64,000 nucleotides of DNA. Origin: CAWCUZ01 sp963798795. GTDB taxonomy: Bacteria; Acidobacteriota; Vicinamibacteria; Vicinamibacterales; SCN-69-37. The position numbers were made by a program, and so were the translations under genes. Shown piece after piece: positions 53,949 through 61,650 of this stretch. Within the stretch, counting starts at the first letter, position 1. Every line of letters begins with the position of its first letter. The stretch covers positions 930,001 to 994,000 of the forward strand of contig CAWCUZ010000001.1 of NCBI GenBank assembly GCA_963798795.1, written 5' to 3'. A model generated the notes under the pieces. The model did not search any database. It was given only the letters and a program-made list of their open reading frames with translations, and was not told the DNA's origin.

Positions 53949-54747
53949 CTACTGTCCCCACTTGCGGCGCATCTCGTCCCATTGCGCCTGGAGCAGCGTC
54001 ATGGCAGCGCGGGCGTCGCCGAGGGTGGCGAGCTGGCGGGCACGTTCGGGGATGATGGCCTGTGTGACGAGCCGGTCGAGGTCCTGCCGAAGGGTGGCAC
54101 CGCGCGGGCCGATGAGGGGCGCGCGCATCCATGCGGCCTGGGCCGCGCCCCATGCGCGCTCCAGGTCGCCCGTGCCGCGGGCGCCCACGACGAGCCAGTA
54201 GGCGGCGGCGCCAGAGCGTTCGTAGCGGCGCAGTTCGTCCGCCGCGCGGTCGAGGAGCCGGCCATACAGCCGCTGGCGGTCGGGCTCGGGCCCGTACTGA
54301 GCCTGCAGATCGATCATGCTCGCCCACCACTCGAACAGGCGGTCGCGGGCGTCGGCATCGAGCACATCCGCCTGCGCGAGCGCCAGGTCGAACTGCTCCG
54401 CCGCCGCGCCGTATTGCGCGTCGAAGTACGCCGCCTCGCCGAAGCCGACGATGAGTTCCACGGCGTCGCGCGGCGACAACTGCGCGGCCTCGACGTCCTT
54501 CAGCGCGGCGCGCGCGCTGACCAGATCCGCCTCCTCCGCCGTCTGGCGGAACCGCTCGAGGTGCGCGCGCGCCAGCACGACCGTGGCGGCGTTGGCGAGC
54601 GCCGGTTCCTGGCGCGCCTCGTCAGCGGCCCGGATCGCCAGATCGTACCTGCTGCCCGTTGTAGAACTCGCGCGCACGCGCGAGCGGGTCGGCCTGCGCG
54701 GCCGCGAGCGACGTGAGGGCCAGGGCGAGAACCGCGAAGACCTTCAA
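53949..54747 (-). CDS. Exported TPR-like helical protein, frameshifted near N-terminus
   Basis: About 265 residues after repairing one break. A TTG at 54747 opens a signal peptide (KVFAVLALALTSLAAAQA) and DPLARAREFYNGQQ; at about 54648 one extra base shifts the frame and YDLAIRAADEARQEP continues. The rest is helical with TPR-like spacing (ANAATVVLARAHLERFR, DARDRLFEWWASMIDLQ, WGAAQAAWMRAPLIG). No catalytic motif. Divergent from the VWFA gene with 180 bp between; the convergent Pro-rich lipoprotein lies across the repeat block. Function unknown. Confidence 0.72.
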
Positions 54748-54927
54748 TACCCCGCACTGTAAAGCCTGCCCTCGCGCCGGCGCAAGGTCCGACCGGCGGC
54801 TGCAGCCTGACGCCCGTCGAGCCGAGTAGTTCTTACATGCCGCCCGCGGCCAGGGCCCCGGGGCGCTGTGTTGAATGCGATTCCGGGCCTGGGAAGGTTG
54901 GCAAGGAAGTTGAAGAGAACCCTGTTG

Positions 54928-55899
54928 ATGCGTTTTTCCACGGCGATCCTGCTCGCGTCCACGATGGCATCGCTGCCGTCCGCGGCGGGAGCCGGGCTGG
55001 CCCCGCGGCCCGCACCGCCGGAACCGCAGGACCAGCGACCGACGTTCCGGGCCTCGACCGACCTGGTCGCCCTCGCGGCGGTGGTCCGCCACCAGAACGG
55101 CAAGCCGGTCACCGACCTCACCCGCGACGACTTCATCGTCCTCGATCGCGGCGAGCGGCGGCCGATCGTGGAGTTCCGGGCCGACGAGACGCCGGTGAGC
55201 CTGGCGCTGCTCGTCGACTTCAGCGGCAGCATGGACGTGGCGTCGAAGATCGCCGGCGCCCGCGAAGTGGCGGGACAACTGGTGAGCTGGCTGCGGCCCG
55301 GAACGGATCGGATCGGACTCTTCAGTTTCGACACGCACCTGCGGGAACTGCAGCCACTCGAGCCCGCGCCCTCGGACGTGCTGTCGCGACTCGATCAGGC
55401 GCGGCCGTTCGGATCCACCTCGCTGTTCGACGCGATCGCCGGTGCGGGACGCCAGCTGGCCAGCACGGCCGGCCCGCGGCGCGCCGTCGTCGTGCTCACC
55501 GACGGCGCCGACAACCGCAGCCTTCTCACGCCCGGCGAAGTGTCCGCCGTCGCGAGCGCACTCGACGTCCCCGTCTACATCGTCGTCGTCATGTCGCCGC
55601 TGGACGGATCGCTGAAGACGGCCGAAGGCGCGCCGGCGGCGACCGCCTACACGGGCGGGCGGCTGGCGGATCTGGCGCGCTGGACGGGCGGCGAGCTGTA
55701 CGTGACGAGCGGCGCCGCGAAGATGAGTCTGGCGGCGCGGCAGATTGTCACCGAGCTCCGGCATCAATACCTGATCGGTTTCACGCCGGGTGCGGAACCG
55801 GGGTGGCATCCGATCGAGATTCGCACGACACAAAAGGACCTGGTCGTGCGTGCACGAAGCGGGTACGTCGTTCATTCCGCTCCGAACTTACTGCAGTAG
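54928..55899 (+). CDS. VWFA-related protein with complete MIDAS
   Basis: 323 residues from the ATG at 54928. Signal peptide 1-22. Motif DLVALAAVVRHQNGKPVTDL and DDFIVLDRG mark the VWFA-related acidobacterial family. The metal site is intact: DFSGSMDVAS (DxSxS), the Thr in FGSTSLFDA and Asp in VLTDGADNRS. The C-terminal LRHQYLIGFTP is the family's closing strand. Exported protein presumably binding a partner through a divalent cation. The gap to the OmpA-like gene is 21 bp, so the two may be cotranscribed. A second family member, without MIDAS, is at 1-1042. Confidence 0.87.
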   Translation: MRFSTAILLASTMASLPSAAGAGLAPRPAPPEPQDQRPTFRASTDLVALAAVVRHQNGKPVTDLTRDDFIVLDRGERRPIVEFRADETPVSLALLVDFSGSMDVASKIAGAREVAGQLVSWLRPGTDRIGLFSFDTHLRELQPLEPAPSDVLSRLDQARPFGSTSLFDAIAGAGRQLASTAGPRRAVVVLTDGADNRSLLTPGEVSAVASALDVPVYIVVVMSPLDGSLKTAEGAPAATAYTGGRLADLARWTGGELYVTSGAAKMSLAARQIVTELRHQYLIGFTPGAEPGWHPIEIRTTQKDLVVRARSGYVVHSAPNLLQ

Positions 55900-55920
55900 C
55901 CACGAGGAGGAACATAACCC

Positions 55921-56607
55921 ATGCGCAAGGCATTCGTTCTCATCGGCGCGGTCGCGTTCGCCGTCACCGGATCGGCGGCGTGTGCGACGAAGGGATTCGT
56001 CAAGACGCAGGTCGGCCAGGTCAGCAGCAAGGTCGACTCGCTGAGCCAGTCGCTCGAGGAAACACAGGAGCGGACCCGGCAGAACGAGGAGCAGATCAAG
56101 GCCGTCGATCAGAAGGCGCAGACCGCGCAGGGCGCGGCCGATCAGGCGCAGCAGTCGGCGACTCAGGCGGACTCGAAAGCCGCCCAGGCCAACCAGGCCG
56201 CCGACGCGGCGGCCGCGAAGGCCGACGAGGTCGACAAGGCCTCCAAGCGGCTCGTCTATACCGTCGTGCTGAGCGAGGATCAGGGCAACTTCAAGTTCGA
56301 CTCGGCCGCCCTCCCCGACAGCGCCAAGGCGAAGCTCGACGAGATGGTCGATCAACTCAAGGCCGATCCGAAGGGCGCCTACTTCGAGATCGAAGGACAC
56401 ACCGACAACACCGGTGACAAGGTCTACAACGAGCAGCTCGGTCTCGAGCGCGCCGACGCCGTCAAGCGGTACCTCTACGAGCAGCACCAGATTCCGCTGT
56501 TCCGGATGAACGTGATCAGCTATGGCGAGGAGAAGCCGGTGGCGCCGAACACCACTCGCGACGGGCGCGCGCAGAACCGCCGCGTCGTCATCAAGGTCCT
56601 CATCTAG
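55921..56607 (+). CDS. OmpA-family peptidoglycan-associated lipoprotein
   Basis: 228 residues with a strong Shine-Dalgarno (GAGGAGG). Lipoprotein signal AVTGSAAC (Cys21). A long coiled coil (about 30-120: SLSQSLEETQERTRQNEEQI, then Ala/Gln-rich heptads) separates the lipid anchor from the C-terminal OmpA domain (about 125-228: FEIEGHTDNTGD, YNEQLGLERADAVKRYL, RDGRAQNRRVVI), where NTGD and R in AQNRR form the peptidoglycan site. It should tether outer membrane and cell wall across a variable distance. A UUCG-loop terminator follows directly. Confidence 0.9.
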   Translation: MRKAFVLIGAVAFAVTGSAACATKGFVKTQVGQVSSKVDSLSQSLEETQERTRQNEEQIKAVDQKAQTAQGAADQAQQSATQADSKAAQANQAADAAAAKADEVDKASKRLVYTVVLSEDQGNFKFDSAALPDSAKAKLDEMVDQLKADPKGAYFEIEGHTDNTGDKVYNEQLGLERADAVKRYLYEQHQIPLFRMNVISYGEEKPVAPNTTRDGRAQNRRVVIKVLI

Positions 56608-56657
56608 CTCGTCGGACGTGACCGTCCGGGCCGCCCGCCGGCCCGGGCGCACGGAGA

Positions 56658-56690
56658 GGGCCGGGGCCTTCGGGCTCCGGCCCTTCTTCT
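56658..56690 (+). terminator. Rho-independent terminator after the OmpA-family gene
   Basis: An 11-bp stem (GGGCCGGGGCC pairing with GGCTCCGGCCC, one G-T pair) closes a TTCG tetraloop and is followed by TTCTTCTT. It lies 51 bp after the OmpA-family stop. Confidence 0.8.
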
Positions 56691-57408
56691 TGTACGAACA
56701 TCGCCGCCCATCCCGGCGTGATTCCGATCGACATTCCGGCTCCGACCGTCAGCACCGCTCGTCCGACCACGGCGCGCCGCACGCGTGACCGATCCGCACC
56801 GACGGCCAGGCGAATCGCCATTCACGTTGTCCAGCTCGTCGCGCATCGGCGTGACTGCCGTGCGGGGATGGGGACCCACATGCGCTCGAGCGTGCCGTGA
56901 ACGGCCGGGAGGAGCGCCTCGACCGCGGCCCGCGTCGAGCGCCGGACGGACGCTGATTTGTGGACCTGCTCGATCGGCCTGGACACATCCGCGAGCCGAA
57001 CCTACGCCGCGCGCATCGGCCTGCCCGCCGGAACCGGCGCCCACACGTTCGTCTCGCCCCGATCCTTGACGTCGGGCGGCATGACGCCCAGGATCCGGAC
57101 GCGTCATCCCGCCAGATTCGTGCACGCCGGGCACGTTCGGATCGCCCGCCAAAGCATCGCTGCCAGACCTGGTTGCCGATGACGACCGGAAACGGCACAT
57201 CGGATGCCGCGCCGAGTTGCGCATGACTTCCCGCGCGTCGGCCGTCAGCGTTCGACCGAGGGCGGCCGACAGACCGAACCCGCGGCAGAGGGCCGCCTCG
57301 TGGCGCGGCCGGCCGGCGGAGCCGCCGCGACGAGCGGCGCAGACCGCGCAGCGCCAGCTTCGAGGACGTGGAGCACGCGGATGTTGGATCAGAAACCGCA
57401 AATGACAA
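56690..57408 (-). pseudogene. Remnant of an ADOP (MacB/FtsX-type) permease
   Basis: Pieces of an ADOP permease can be read on the minus strand in changing frames: RGFGLSAALGRTLTAD and PVVIGNQVWQRCFGG, then GDPNVPGV (MacB-like periplasmic core), and nearer the left end MAIRLAVGADRSRVRRAV with GMSIGITPGWA, the entry of the C-terminal FtsX membrane domain. Membrane segments and large parts are missing and the frame breaks several times, far more than one base. Unlike the clean breaks elsewhere, this is a decayed gene. The block from 56608 to 57459 contains no other convincing gene. Confidence 0.65.
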
Positions 57409-57459
57409 GGCGAGGCTCGGACTCGCGCTCGCGCGAGTCCGAGCGTGCGATGGCGGGAA

Positions 57460-57921
57460 CTACCGGAGATCCGTGCAGCGGTCGGCGATCGACTTCGCGG
57501 TCTTGAGCGTGACCTGCTTGGTCGGCGCCTGCTCGGTCGGCCGGCTCGGCGGGTTGGTCGGCGGGGTCACCACGGAGATGTCTTCCACCGTGCCCGTCAC
57601 CTGGACTTTGTGCATCAGGTTCGACGTCAGGTCGAAGTCAGCCGCGCGCCCGACGATCTTGTAGTCGGTGCCCTCGGTCTTCTCCTGGGACATCTCGTTG
57701 GCGTCCGCGCTCGACGCCTCGCTCGCGTTCTTCAGCACGAACGTGCCCGGCGTCGTCCCCGATTCGAGACAGCCGGTCAACGTGACGCTGTTGTCCTTCT
57801 GCTGGGCCTGCGCCTGCGGCGGTGTGGTCTGCTGCTGCCCGCTCTGCTGCGAGCCCTGCGCGCCGATGAGCGCCGCGCTGGCGACGACCGCGGCGAAAGT
57901 GCCGATGAGAGTTCGGTTCAT
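57460..57921 (-). CDS. Secreted small protein with bacterial OB-like core
   Basis: 153 residues from the ATG at 57921 after GGAGG. Signal peptide 1-21 (AAVVASAALIGA), a Gln/Pro-rich linker (GQQQTTPPQAQAQQKD), then VTLTGCLESGTTPGTFVLKN and VGRAADFDLTSNLMHKVQVTG, strands seen in uncharacterised Acidobacteriota exported proteins where a short beta-barrel is predicted. C-terminus Pro/Thr-rich then KTAKSIADRC. No enzymatic motif. A sigma-54-like promoter lies about 95 bp upstream, in the gap after the sigma-54 activator operon, hinting at control by that activator. Confidence 0.75.
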   Translation of the reverse strand: MNRTLIGTFAAVVASAALIGAQGSQQSGQQQTTPPQAQAQQKDNSVTLTGCLESGTTPGTFVLKNASEASSADANEMSQEKTEGTDYKIVGRAADFDLTSNLMHKVQVTGTVEDISVVTPPTNPPSRPTEQAPTKQVTLKTAKSIADRCTDLR

Positions 57922-58014
57922 GTCCTTTGCCTCCCTCGAGTGCGCCCTCCTGGCGAGGGCGCCGTGGTCCATTTCGTCGAGCGGCCAACTGGTCCGCCCG
58001 CACGCCCGTCACAG

Positions 58015-58031
58015 TGCAGGAACCACGCCAA
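58015..58031 (-). promoter_or_regulatory. Sigma-54-like promoter candidate
   Basis: Minus-strand TTGGCGTGGTTCCTGCA has GG and GC ten bases apart as sigma-54 requires, with TGGC and TGCA matching but AC of TGGCAC replaced by GT. It lies in the 135-bp gap before the secreted protein gene at 57921. Confidence 0.4.
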
Positions 58032-58056
58032 GTCCGCCGACGATGTCGGAGCATTT

Positions 58057-59004
58057 TCAGGCCCGTTTCGTCGAGCTGTGGCAGCCTCGGCCGGGGCGTG
58101 TAGAAACGAACCGGCCGAATCGTCCAGGGTGTTTAGTGTCAGAACACTCGGGAGCAAAACCAGTGGACGCCGACGACAGGCCGGAGCCCCCGTGCCGCCA
58201 TCGCCACTCCGTCGTCTCCGAACCGCCCGCGGACGCGCGGCGCGGCCGCGTGTCGTCCGCCACCGCGGCCGTCCCCGCGCGGTGCGCTTCGGCGAGCGGC
58301 AGCGCGATCCGGAACGTCACGCCTTGTTCCGCGTGCCGGCTCACGGCCACGAGCGAACCGCCATGCATTTCGACGATCGCGCGCGCGAAGCTCAGACCCA
58401 GACGGAACTCGGCGCGCGGCGACGCTTCGGCCGCGTCGCGCGGGCGGTGGCGATCGAACAGGTGGGCGAGCGCCGCCGGGGTGATCCCGGCGCCGGTGTC
58501 GTGCAGCGTGACGAGCGCCTGCGCGTCGCTGCTCGTCAGCCGCGCCTCCACGACCGAGCTGTCCGGCGCGAAGTGCGCGGCGTTGGCGAACAGCGTCGTC
58601 AGCACCGTGCCGAGGCGCTCGGCGTCGGCCACGACGAACGGCCCGGCGCCGGCGTCGGTCTGAACGCCGAGGTGCACGCGCTTCGGCTCCGCGATCGGCC
58701 GCACGGCCTCAGCGCTGCTCTCGACGAGCGCGCGCAGATCGACGAGCGTCCGATTGAGGCGCAGCAGCCCGCCGCGCAGGCGCCACTGGTCCAGCAGTTC
58801 GGCAATCATCCACGCCTGCTGCCGGGCCTGCCGCACGATGATGTCGGCGGCCCGCACGCGGCCGCGCTCGTCGCAGTGCGGTGCGCGCAGGTACTCCGCC
58901 CAACCGAGGATCATGTTGAGCGAGCCGCGCAACTGGTGCGCGGCGTGCGTCAGAAAGTGTTCGTCGGGGGAAGCCGCCGGCCGGCGATCATTCTCCCCCG
59001 CCAT
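58057..59004 (-). CDS. Soluble sensor histidine kinase
   Basis: 315 residues without membrane segments or sensor domain. HisKA begins FLTHAAHQLRGSLNMILGW with the phosphorylated His in AAHQLRG (residue about 23); HATPase motifs are N in LFANAAHFAPD, HDTGAGITP, and RLGLSFARAIVEMHGG. The G2-type loop is shortened compared with active kinases (RAEFRLGLSFAR instead of GxGLGL), but ATP-binding residues are still recognisable. The last 75 residues are Arg/Gly/Ser-rich with no family match. It overlaps the preceding regulator gene by 17 bp, so the two form an operon and probably a kinase-regulator pair. Confidence 0.82.
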   Translation of the reverse strand: MAGENDRRPAASPDEHFLTHAAHQLRGSLNMILGWAEYLRAPHCDERGRVRAADIIVRQARQQAWMIAELLDQWRLRGGLLRLNRTLVDLRALVESSAEAVRPIAEPKRVHLGVQTDAGAGPFVVADAERLGTVLTTLFANAAHFAPDSSVVEARLTSSDAQALVTLHDTGAGITPAALAHLFDRHRPRDAAEASPRAEFRLGLSFARAIVEMHGGSLVAVSRHAEQGVTFRIALPLAEAHRAGTAAVADDTRPRRASAGGSETTEWRWRHGGSGLSSASTGFAPECSDTKHPGRFGRFVSTRPGRGCHSSTKRA

Positions 59005-60442
59005 CGTGTCCGACTCCCCCGGGCATTGCCTCGGTGGCCGGTGCGCGCTTCGGGTGCGCGCCGCCGCGCGGGGGTAGCCCGTCGGTGAGGTGATACTTCT
59101 TCAACTTGCTGTAGAGCGTCGGACGGTACACCCCGAGGATGCTCGCCGCCTTGCGCTTGTTCCAGCTCGTGCGCTCGAGCGTCTGCAGGATGGCAAGCTT
59201 CTCGATCTCGGCCAGCGTGTGGTGCGGCGGAATCGTGAACGCCGTCGCCCCCGCCTGCCGATCCACTTCGCGCACCGACTGCGGCAGGTCATCGGGCATC
59301 ACCTGGCGTCCGGCCGCCACGATGACGGCGCGCTCGATCACGTGCTCCAGCTCCCGCACGTTGCCCGGCCAGCGGTACCGCAGGAGCACCTTGCCCGCGT
59401 CCGGGTCGATGCCGGTGACCTCGCGGCCGTGCTGCGAGGCGAAGCGCGAGAGGAAATGATTCGCCAGCAGCGGGATGTCCTCCGTCCGCTCGCGCAGCGG
59501 CGGAATGGACAGCATGACCGTGTTCATCCGGAAATAGAGGTCCTCGCGCAGCTTGCCCTCGGCCAGCGCCGTCTCGAGGTTCACGTTCGTCGAGCAGATC
59601 AGCCGGAAGTTCGGCCGGATGATCCGGCTCCCGCCCACCTGGCGGAACTCTCGCTCCTGGAGGACCCGCAGCAGCTTGACCTGCAGCGCGGCCGGCATTT
59701 CGGCCACCTCGTCGAGCAGCAGCGACCCGCCGTCGGCCAGCTCCATCAGCCCGACTTTGTCAGACACCGCGCCCGTGAAGGAACCTTTGCGGTGGCCGAA
59801 CAGCTCCGACTCGATCAGCTCGCTCGGAATTGCCGCGCAGTTGATCTTGATGAACGGGCGGTCGGCGCGTTTGCTGTGGTCGTGAATCGCCGTCGCGACG
59901 AGTTCCTTGCCCGTCCCGTTCTCGCCGTGAATCAGCACGCTCGCATCGGTCGGCGAGACCATCTTGATCAGGTGGAACAGCTCGCGCATCGCGTCGCTGC
60001 GCGCCACGATGCTGGCGAACGTCGTCTGCTCGCGCAGTTCTTCGCGCAGCCGCCGGTTCTCGGCCGACAGCTCGAACTTCTCGCCCGCCTTCTCGAGCAT
60101 CGCCAGCACGACGTCGGTCTCGACCGGCTTCTCGATGAAGCTGAACGCGCCGGCGCGCATCGACTCGACCGCCTTCGGCACGCTGCCGTAGCCGGTCACC
60201 ATGATGAACTGCGCCTCGGGGTTGGCTTCCTTGAACTCGCGCAGCAGCGCGATCCCGTCCACGTCGGGCAGCATCAGGTCCATCAGGACCAGTTCGGGCT
60301 GCCAAATCCGGAACGCCTCCCGGGCTTCCTCGCCCGAATGCGCGCTGCGGACCAGATAACCGCGCGGCTCGATGAGGAGTTTCAGAAACTCCGCCGCATC
60401 CGGCTCGTCGTCGATGATCAGAACTCGTGCTGCCAGGGCCAT
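58988..60442 (-). CDS. Sigma-54-dependent response regulator (NtrC family)
   Basis: 484 residues with GGAGG before the ATG. REC domain (VLIIDDEPDAAEF; phosphoacceptor in LVLMDLMLPDVDG; FIEKPVE), AAA+ domain with Walker A GENGTGKE, Walker B LLLDEVAEM, RWPGNVRELEHVIERA, and a Fis-type HTH (SWNKRKAASILGVYRPTLY). The sigma-54 contact loop is GSFTGA rather than GAFTGA, at ELFGHRKGSFTGAV. It activates sigma-54 promoters when phosphorylated, probably by the overlapping kinase. An inverted repeat 24 bp upstream may bind the regulator itself. Confidence 0.93.
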   Translation of the reverse strand: MALAARVLIIDDEPDAAEFLKLLIEPRGYLVRSAHSGEEAREAFRIWQPELVLMDLMLPDVDGIALLREFKEANPEAQFIMVTGYGSVPKAVESMRAGAFSFIEKPVETDVVLAMLEKAGEKFELSAENRRLREELREQTTFASIVARSDAMRELFHLIKMVSPTDASVLIHGENGTGKELVATAIHDHSKRADRPFIKINCAAIPSELIESELFGHRKGSFTGAVSDKVGLMELADGGSLLLDEVAEMPAALQVKLLRVLQEREFRQVGGSRIIRPNFRLICSTNVNLETALAEGKLREDLYFRMNTVMLSIPPLRERTEDIPLLANHFLSRFASQHGREVTGIDPDAGKVLLRYRWPGNVRELEHVIERAVIVAAGRQVMPDDLPQSVREVDRQAGATAFTIPPHHTLAEIEKLAILQTLERTSWNKRKAASILGVYRPTLYSKLKKYHLTDGLPPRGGAHPKRAPATEAMPGGVGHDGGGE

Positions 60443-60465
60443 GCGGAACCTCCAGGTGTGTCTGA

Positions 60466-60488
60466 AATCAATACAGTATGTCTTGATT
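60466..60488. promoter_or_regulatory. Inverted repeat upstream of the NtrC-type regulator
   Basis: AATCAA-N11-TTGATT, 24 bp before the ATG at 60442; the 11 inner bases are partly symmetric. It stands out as AT-rich in a high-GC region. Could be an operator or part of a promoter. Confidence 0.35.
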
Positions 60489-60597
60489 CCATCCCATCAG
60501 TCGGTCCCGCCGCCAGTCGGCGGGACGGCTGGCGTCCCAGGCCCCGTCCAGGCGCCTGCACGCCCGGGCCCGGGGCCTGTCATCGGATTCCAGCTCC

Positions 60598-61011
60598 TCA
60601 CGAAACTCCGCGTTCGAGGCGGTTCTCGGTCTGTTGCAGCTTGTCGTCGACCGCTTCGCGCCCGCGCTCGACGGTCTGATTGACCGCTTCGCGCCCGCGC
60701 TCGACGGTCTGATTGACCGCTTCGCGCCCGCGCTCGACGGTCTGATTGAACGCTTCGCGCCCGCGCTCCACGGCGCGGCGCCCGCGTCCCACGACGTTGG
60801 CCACGGTGCTGCTGGCGTCCTGATATGTCGAAGACGCCTTGCGGCGGATCCGCTCGGCCGAGTCCGATAGTTGCTGCCTCAGTTCGCGCCCGGGCTTGGG
60901 CGCGAACGCCAGTCCCACGGCGGCGCCCACGACCGCGCCGCACAGCAGACCCACGACGAAGCTGCCGCCTCGTCGCGCCTCGTAGTCGTCGTATTCCTGG
61001 GTGTCGTGCAT
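60598..61011 (-). CDS. YtxH domain protein with 11-residue repeats
   Basis: 137 residues from the ATG at 61011 after AAGGAGA. Residues about 17-40 are one Gly/Ala-rich membrane segment (FVVGLLCGAVVGAAVGLAFAP) with the KPGRELRQQL motif of YtxH domains. The cytoplasmic tail consists of four near-exact 11-residue repeats VERGREAVNQT, predicted helical and highly charged, followed by DDKLQQTENRLERG. YtxH proteins are small envelope stress proteins of unknown mechanism. It follows the DUF948 gene by 46 bp, transcribed with it. Confidence 0.83.
   Translation of the reverse strand: MHDTQEYDDYEARRGGSFVVGLLCGAVVGAAVGLAFAPKPGRELRQQLSDSAERIRRKASSTYQDASSTVANVVGRGRRAVERGREAFNQTVERGREAVNQTVERGREAVNQTVERGREAVDDKLQQTENRLERGVS
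60649..60770. repeat. 33-bp coding tandem repeat in the YtxH-protein gene
   Basis: Three identical or nearly identical 33-bp units at 60649-60681, 60682-60714 and 60715-60747, and a diverged fourth to about 60770. In frame they encode 11-residue repeats. The near-identity of the DNA shows recent expansion by slippage or unequal crossing-over. Confidence 0.9.
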
Positions 61012-61057
61012 TGGCGTCTCCTTCGGAACGGTGATTGAGTGCGCGAGCGCGCCCGGT

Positions 61058-61480
61058 TCAGCGGTGGCCCTCCACGGGCCGCAAGGACGTCGGGCCACTG
61101 GGGGTTCGATCGGCCTGGCGGAAGTAGCGGAACGCCGCGCGGGCGCCGCGCAGGAGCCCGACCGCGGGGATCACGCGCCAGCGCGCCAGCAGGACCGCGC
61201 GGGACGCGACGAGCTCGACGCGTTCGGCGAACTCGTGGACGCGATCGTCGGCCCGTTTGACGCGGTCGGCCAACTCCTGCACTTCTTCGACGGCCGCGTT
61301 GACCCTTGCCGCGAGCGGCTCGATGTGACGCCGTTCCACCTGCTGGATCAGCGTCTGCACCTGGTGGTACAAGCGCAGGCCCATGAAGGCGGCGCCCAGG
61401 ATCATCAGGAACTCGAGGAGGCTGACGACCGCGAGGACCCCGAGCCAGATGTTCGTCGTGTTCAGCGCCTCGGGTGTCAT
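61058..61480 (-). CDS. DUF948-like membrane protein
   Basis: 140 residues from the ATG at 61480 after AAGGAG. One N-terminal membrane segment (IWLGVLAVVSLLEFLMILGAAF, about 10-32, longer than shown here in one piece) and a helical, coiled-coil-like cytoplasmic part (LYHQVQTLIQQVERRHIEP, VNAAVEEVQELADRVKRADD) as in DUF948/YtxG proteins. YtxG-YtxH pairs form small membrane-associated stress operons; function unknown. A sigma-54-like element precedes the gene at a suitable distance. Confidence 0.8.
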   Translation of the reverse strand: MTPEALNTTNIWLGVLAVVSLLEFLMILGAAFMGLRLYHQVQTLIQQVERRHIEPLAARVNAAVEEVQELADRVKRADDRVHEFAERVELVASRAVLLARWRVIPAVGLLRGARAAFRYFRQADRTPSGPTSLRPVEGHR

Positions 61481-61518
61481 GATTCGCTCCTTGCTCTGCA
61501 GCCCGCGGGGGCTTGTAC

Positions 61519-61533
61519 TCAAGGACCGTGCCA
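61519..61533 (-). promoter_or_regulatory. Sigma-54-like promoter candidate for the DUF948-YtxH operon
   Basis: Minus-strand TGGCAC-GGTCC-TTGA fits TGGCAC-N5-TTGC except for A instead of C in the -12 GC. Predicted start about 27 nt before the ATG at 61480. The mismatch falls on a highly conserved base, so this is a candidate only. Confidence 0.4.
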
Positions 61534-61650
61534 GGGCCGCGCCCCAGCGGCACGCCGGACGACCTCGACTTCAGACTTCAGGGCCGCTCTGCGTGGGCCT
61601 CGACCCGCCAATGAGGCCGGTGTCAAGAATCGAGACGCGGCCCGCCGTTT

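Noticed and set aside
54898..54913. Sigma-54-like TTGGCAAGGAAGTTGA before the VWFA gene
   Set aside because: It has GA instead of GC at -12 and would start transcription only a few bases before the ATG; this stretch is also a plausible ribosome-binding region.
60500..60526. Hairpin GTCCCGCC..GGCGGGAC after the YtxH gene as a terminator
   Set aside because: The stem is good but no T-tract follows on the minus strand; it could be a terminator or a chance GC palindrome, so it is not listed.
60649..60770. 33-bp repeats as a possible CRISPR array
   Set aside because: Units are directly adjacent without spacers and are in frame within a YtxH protein.
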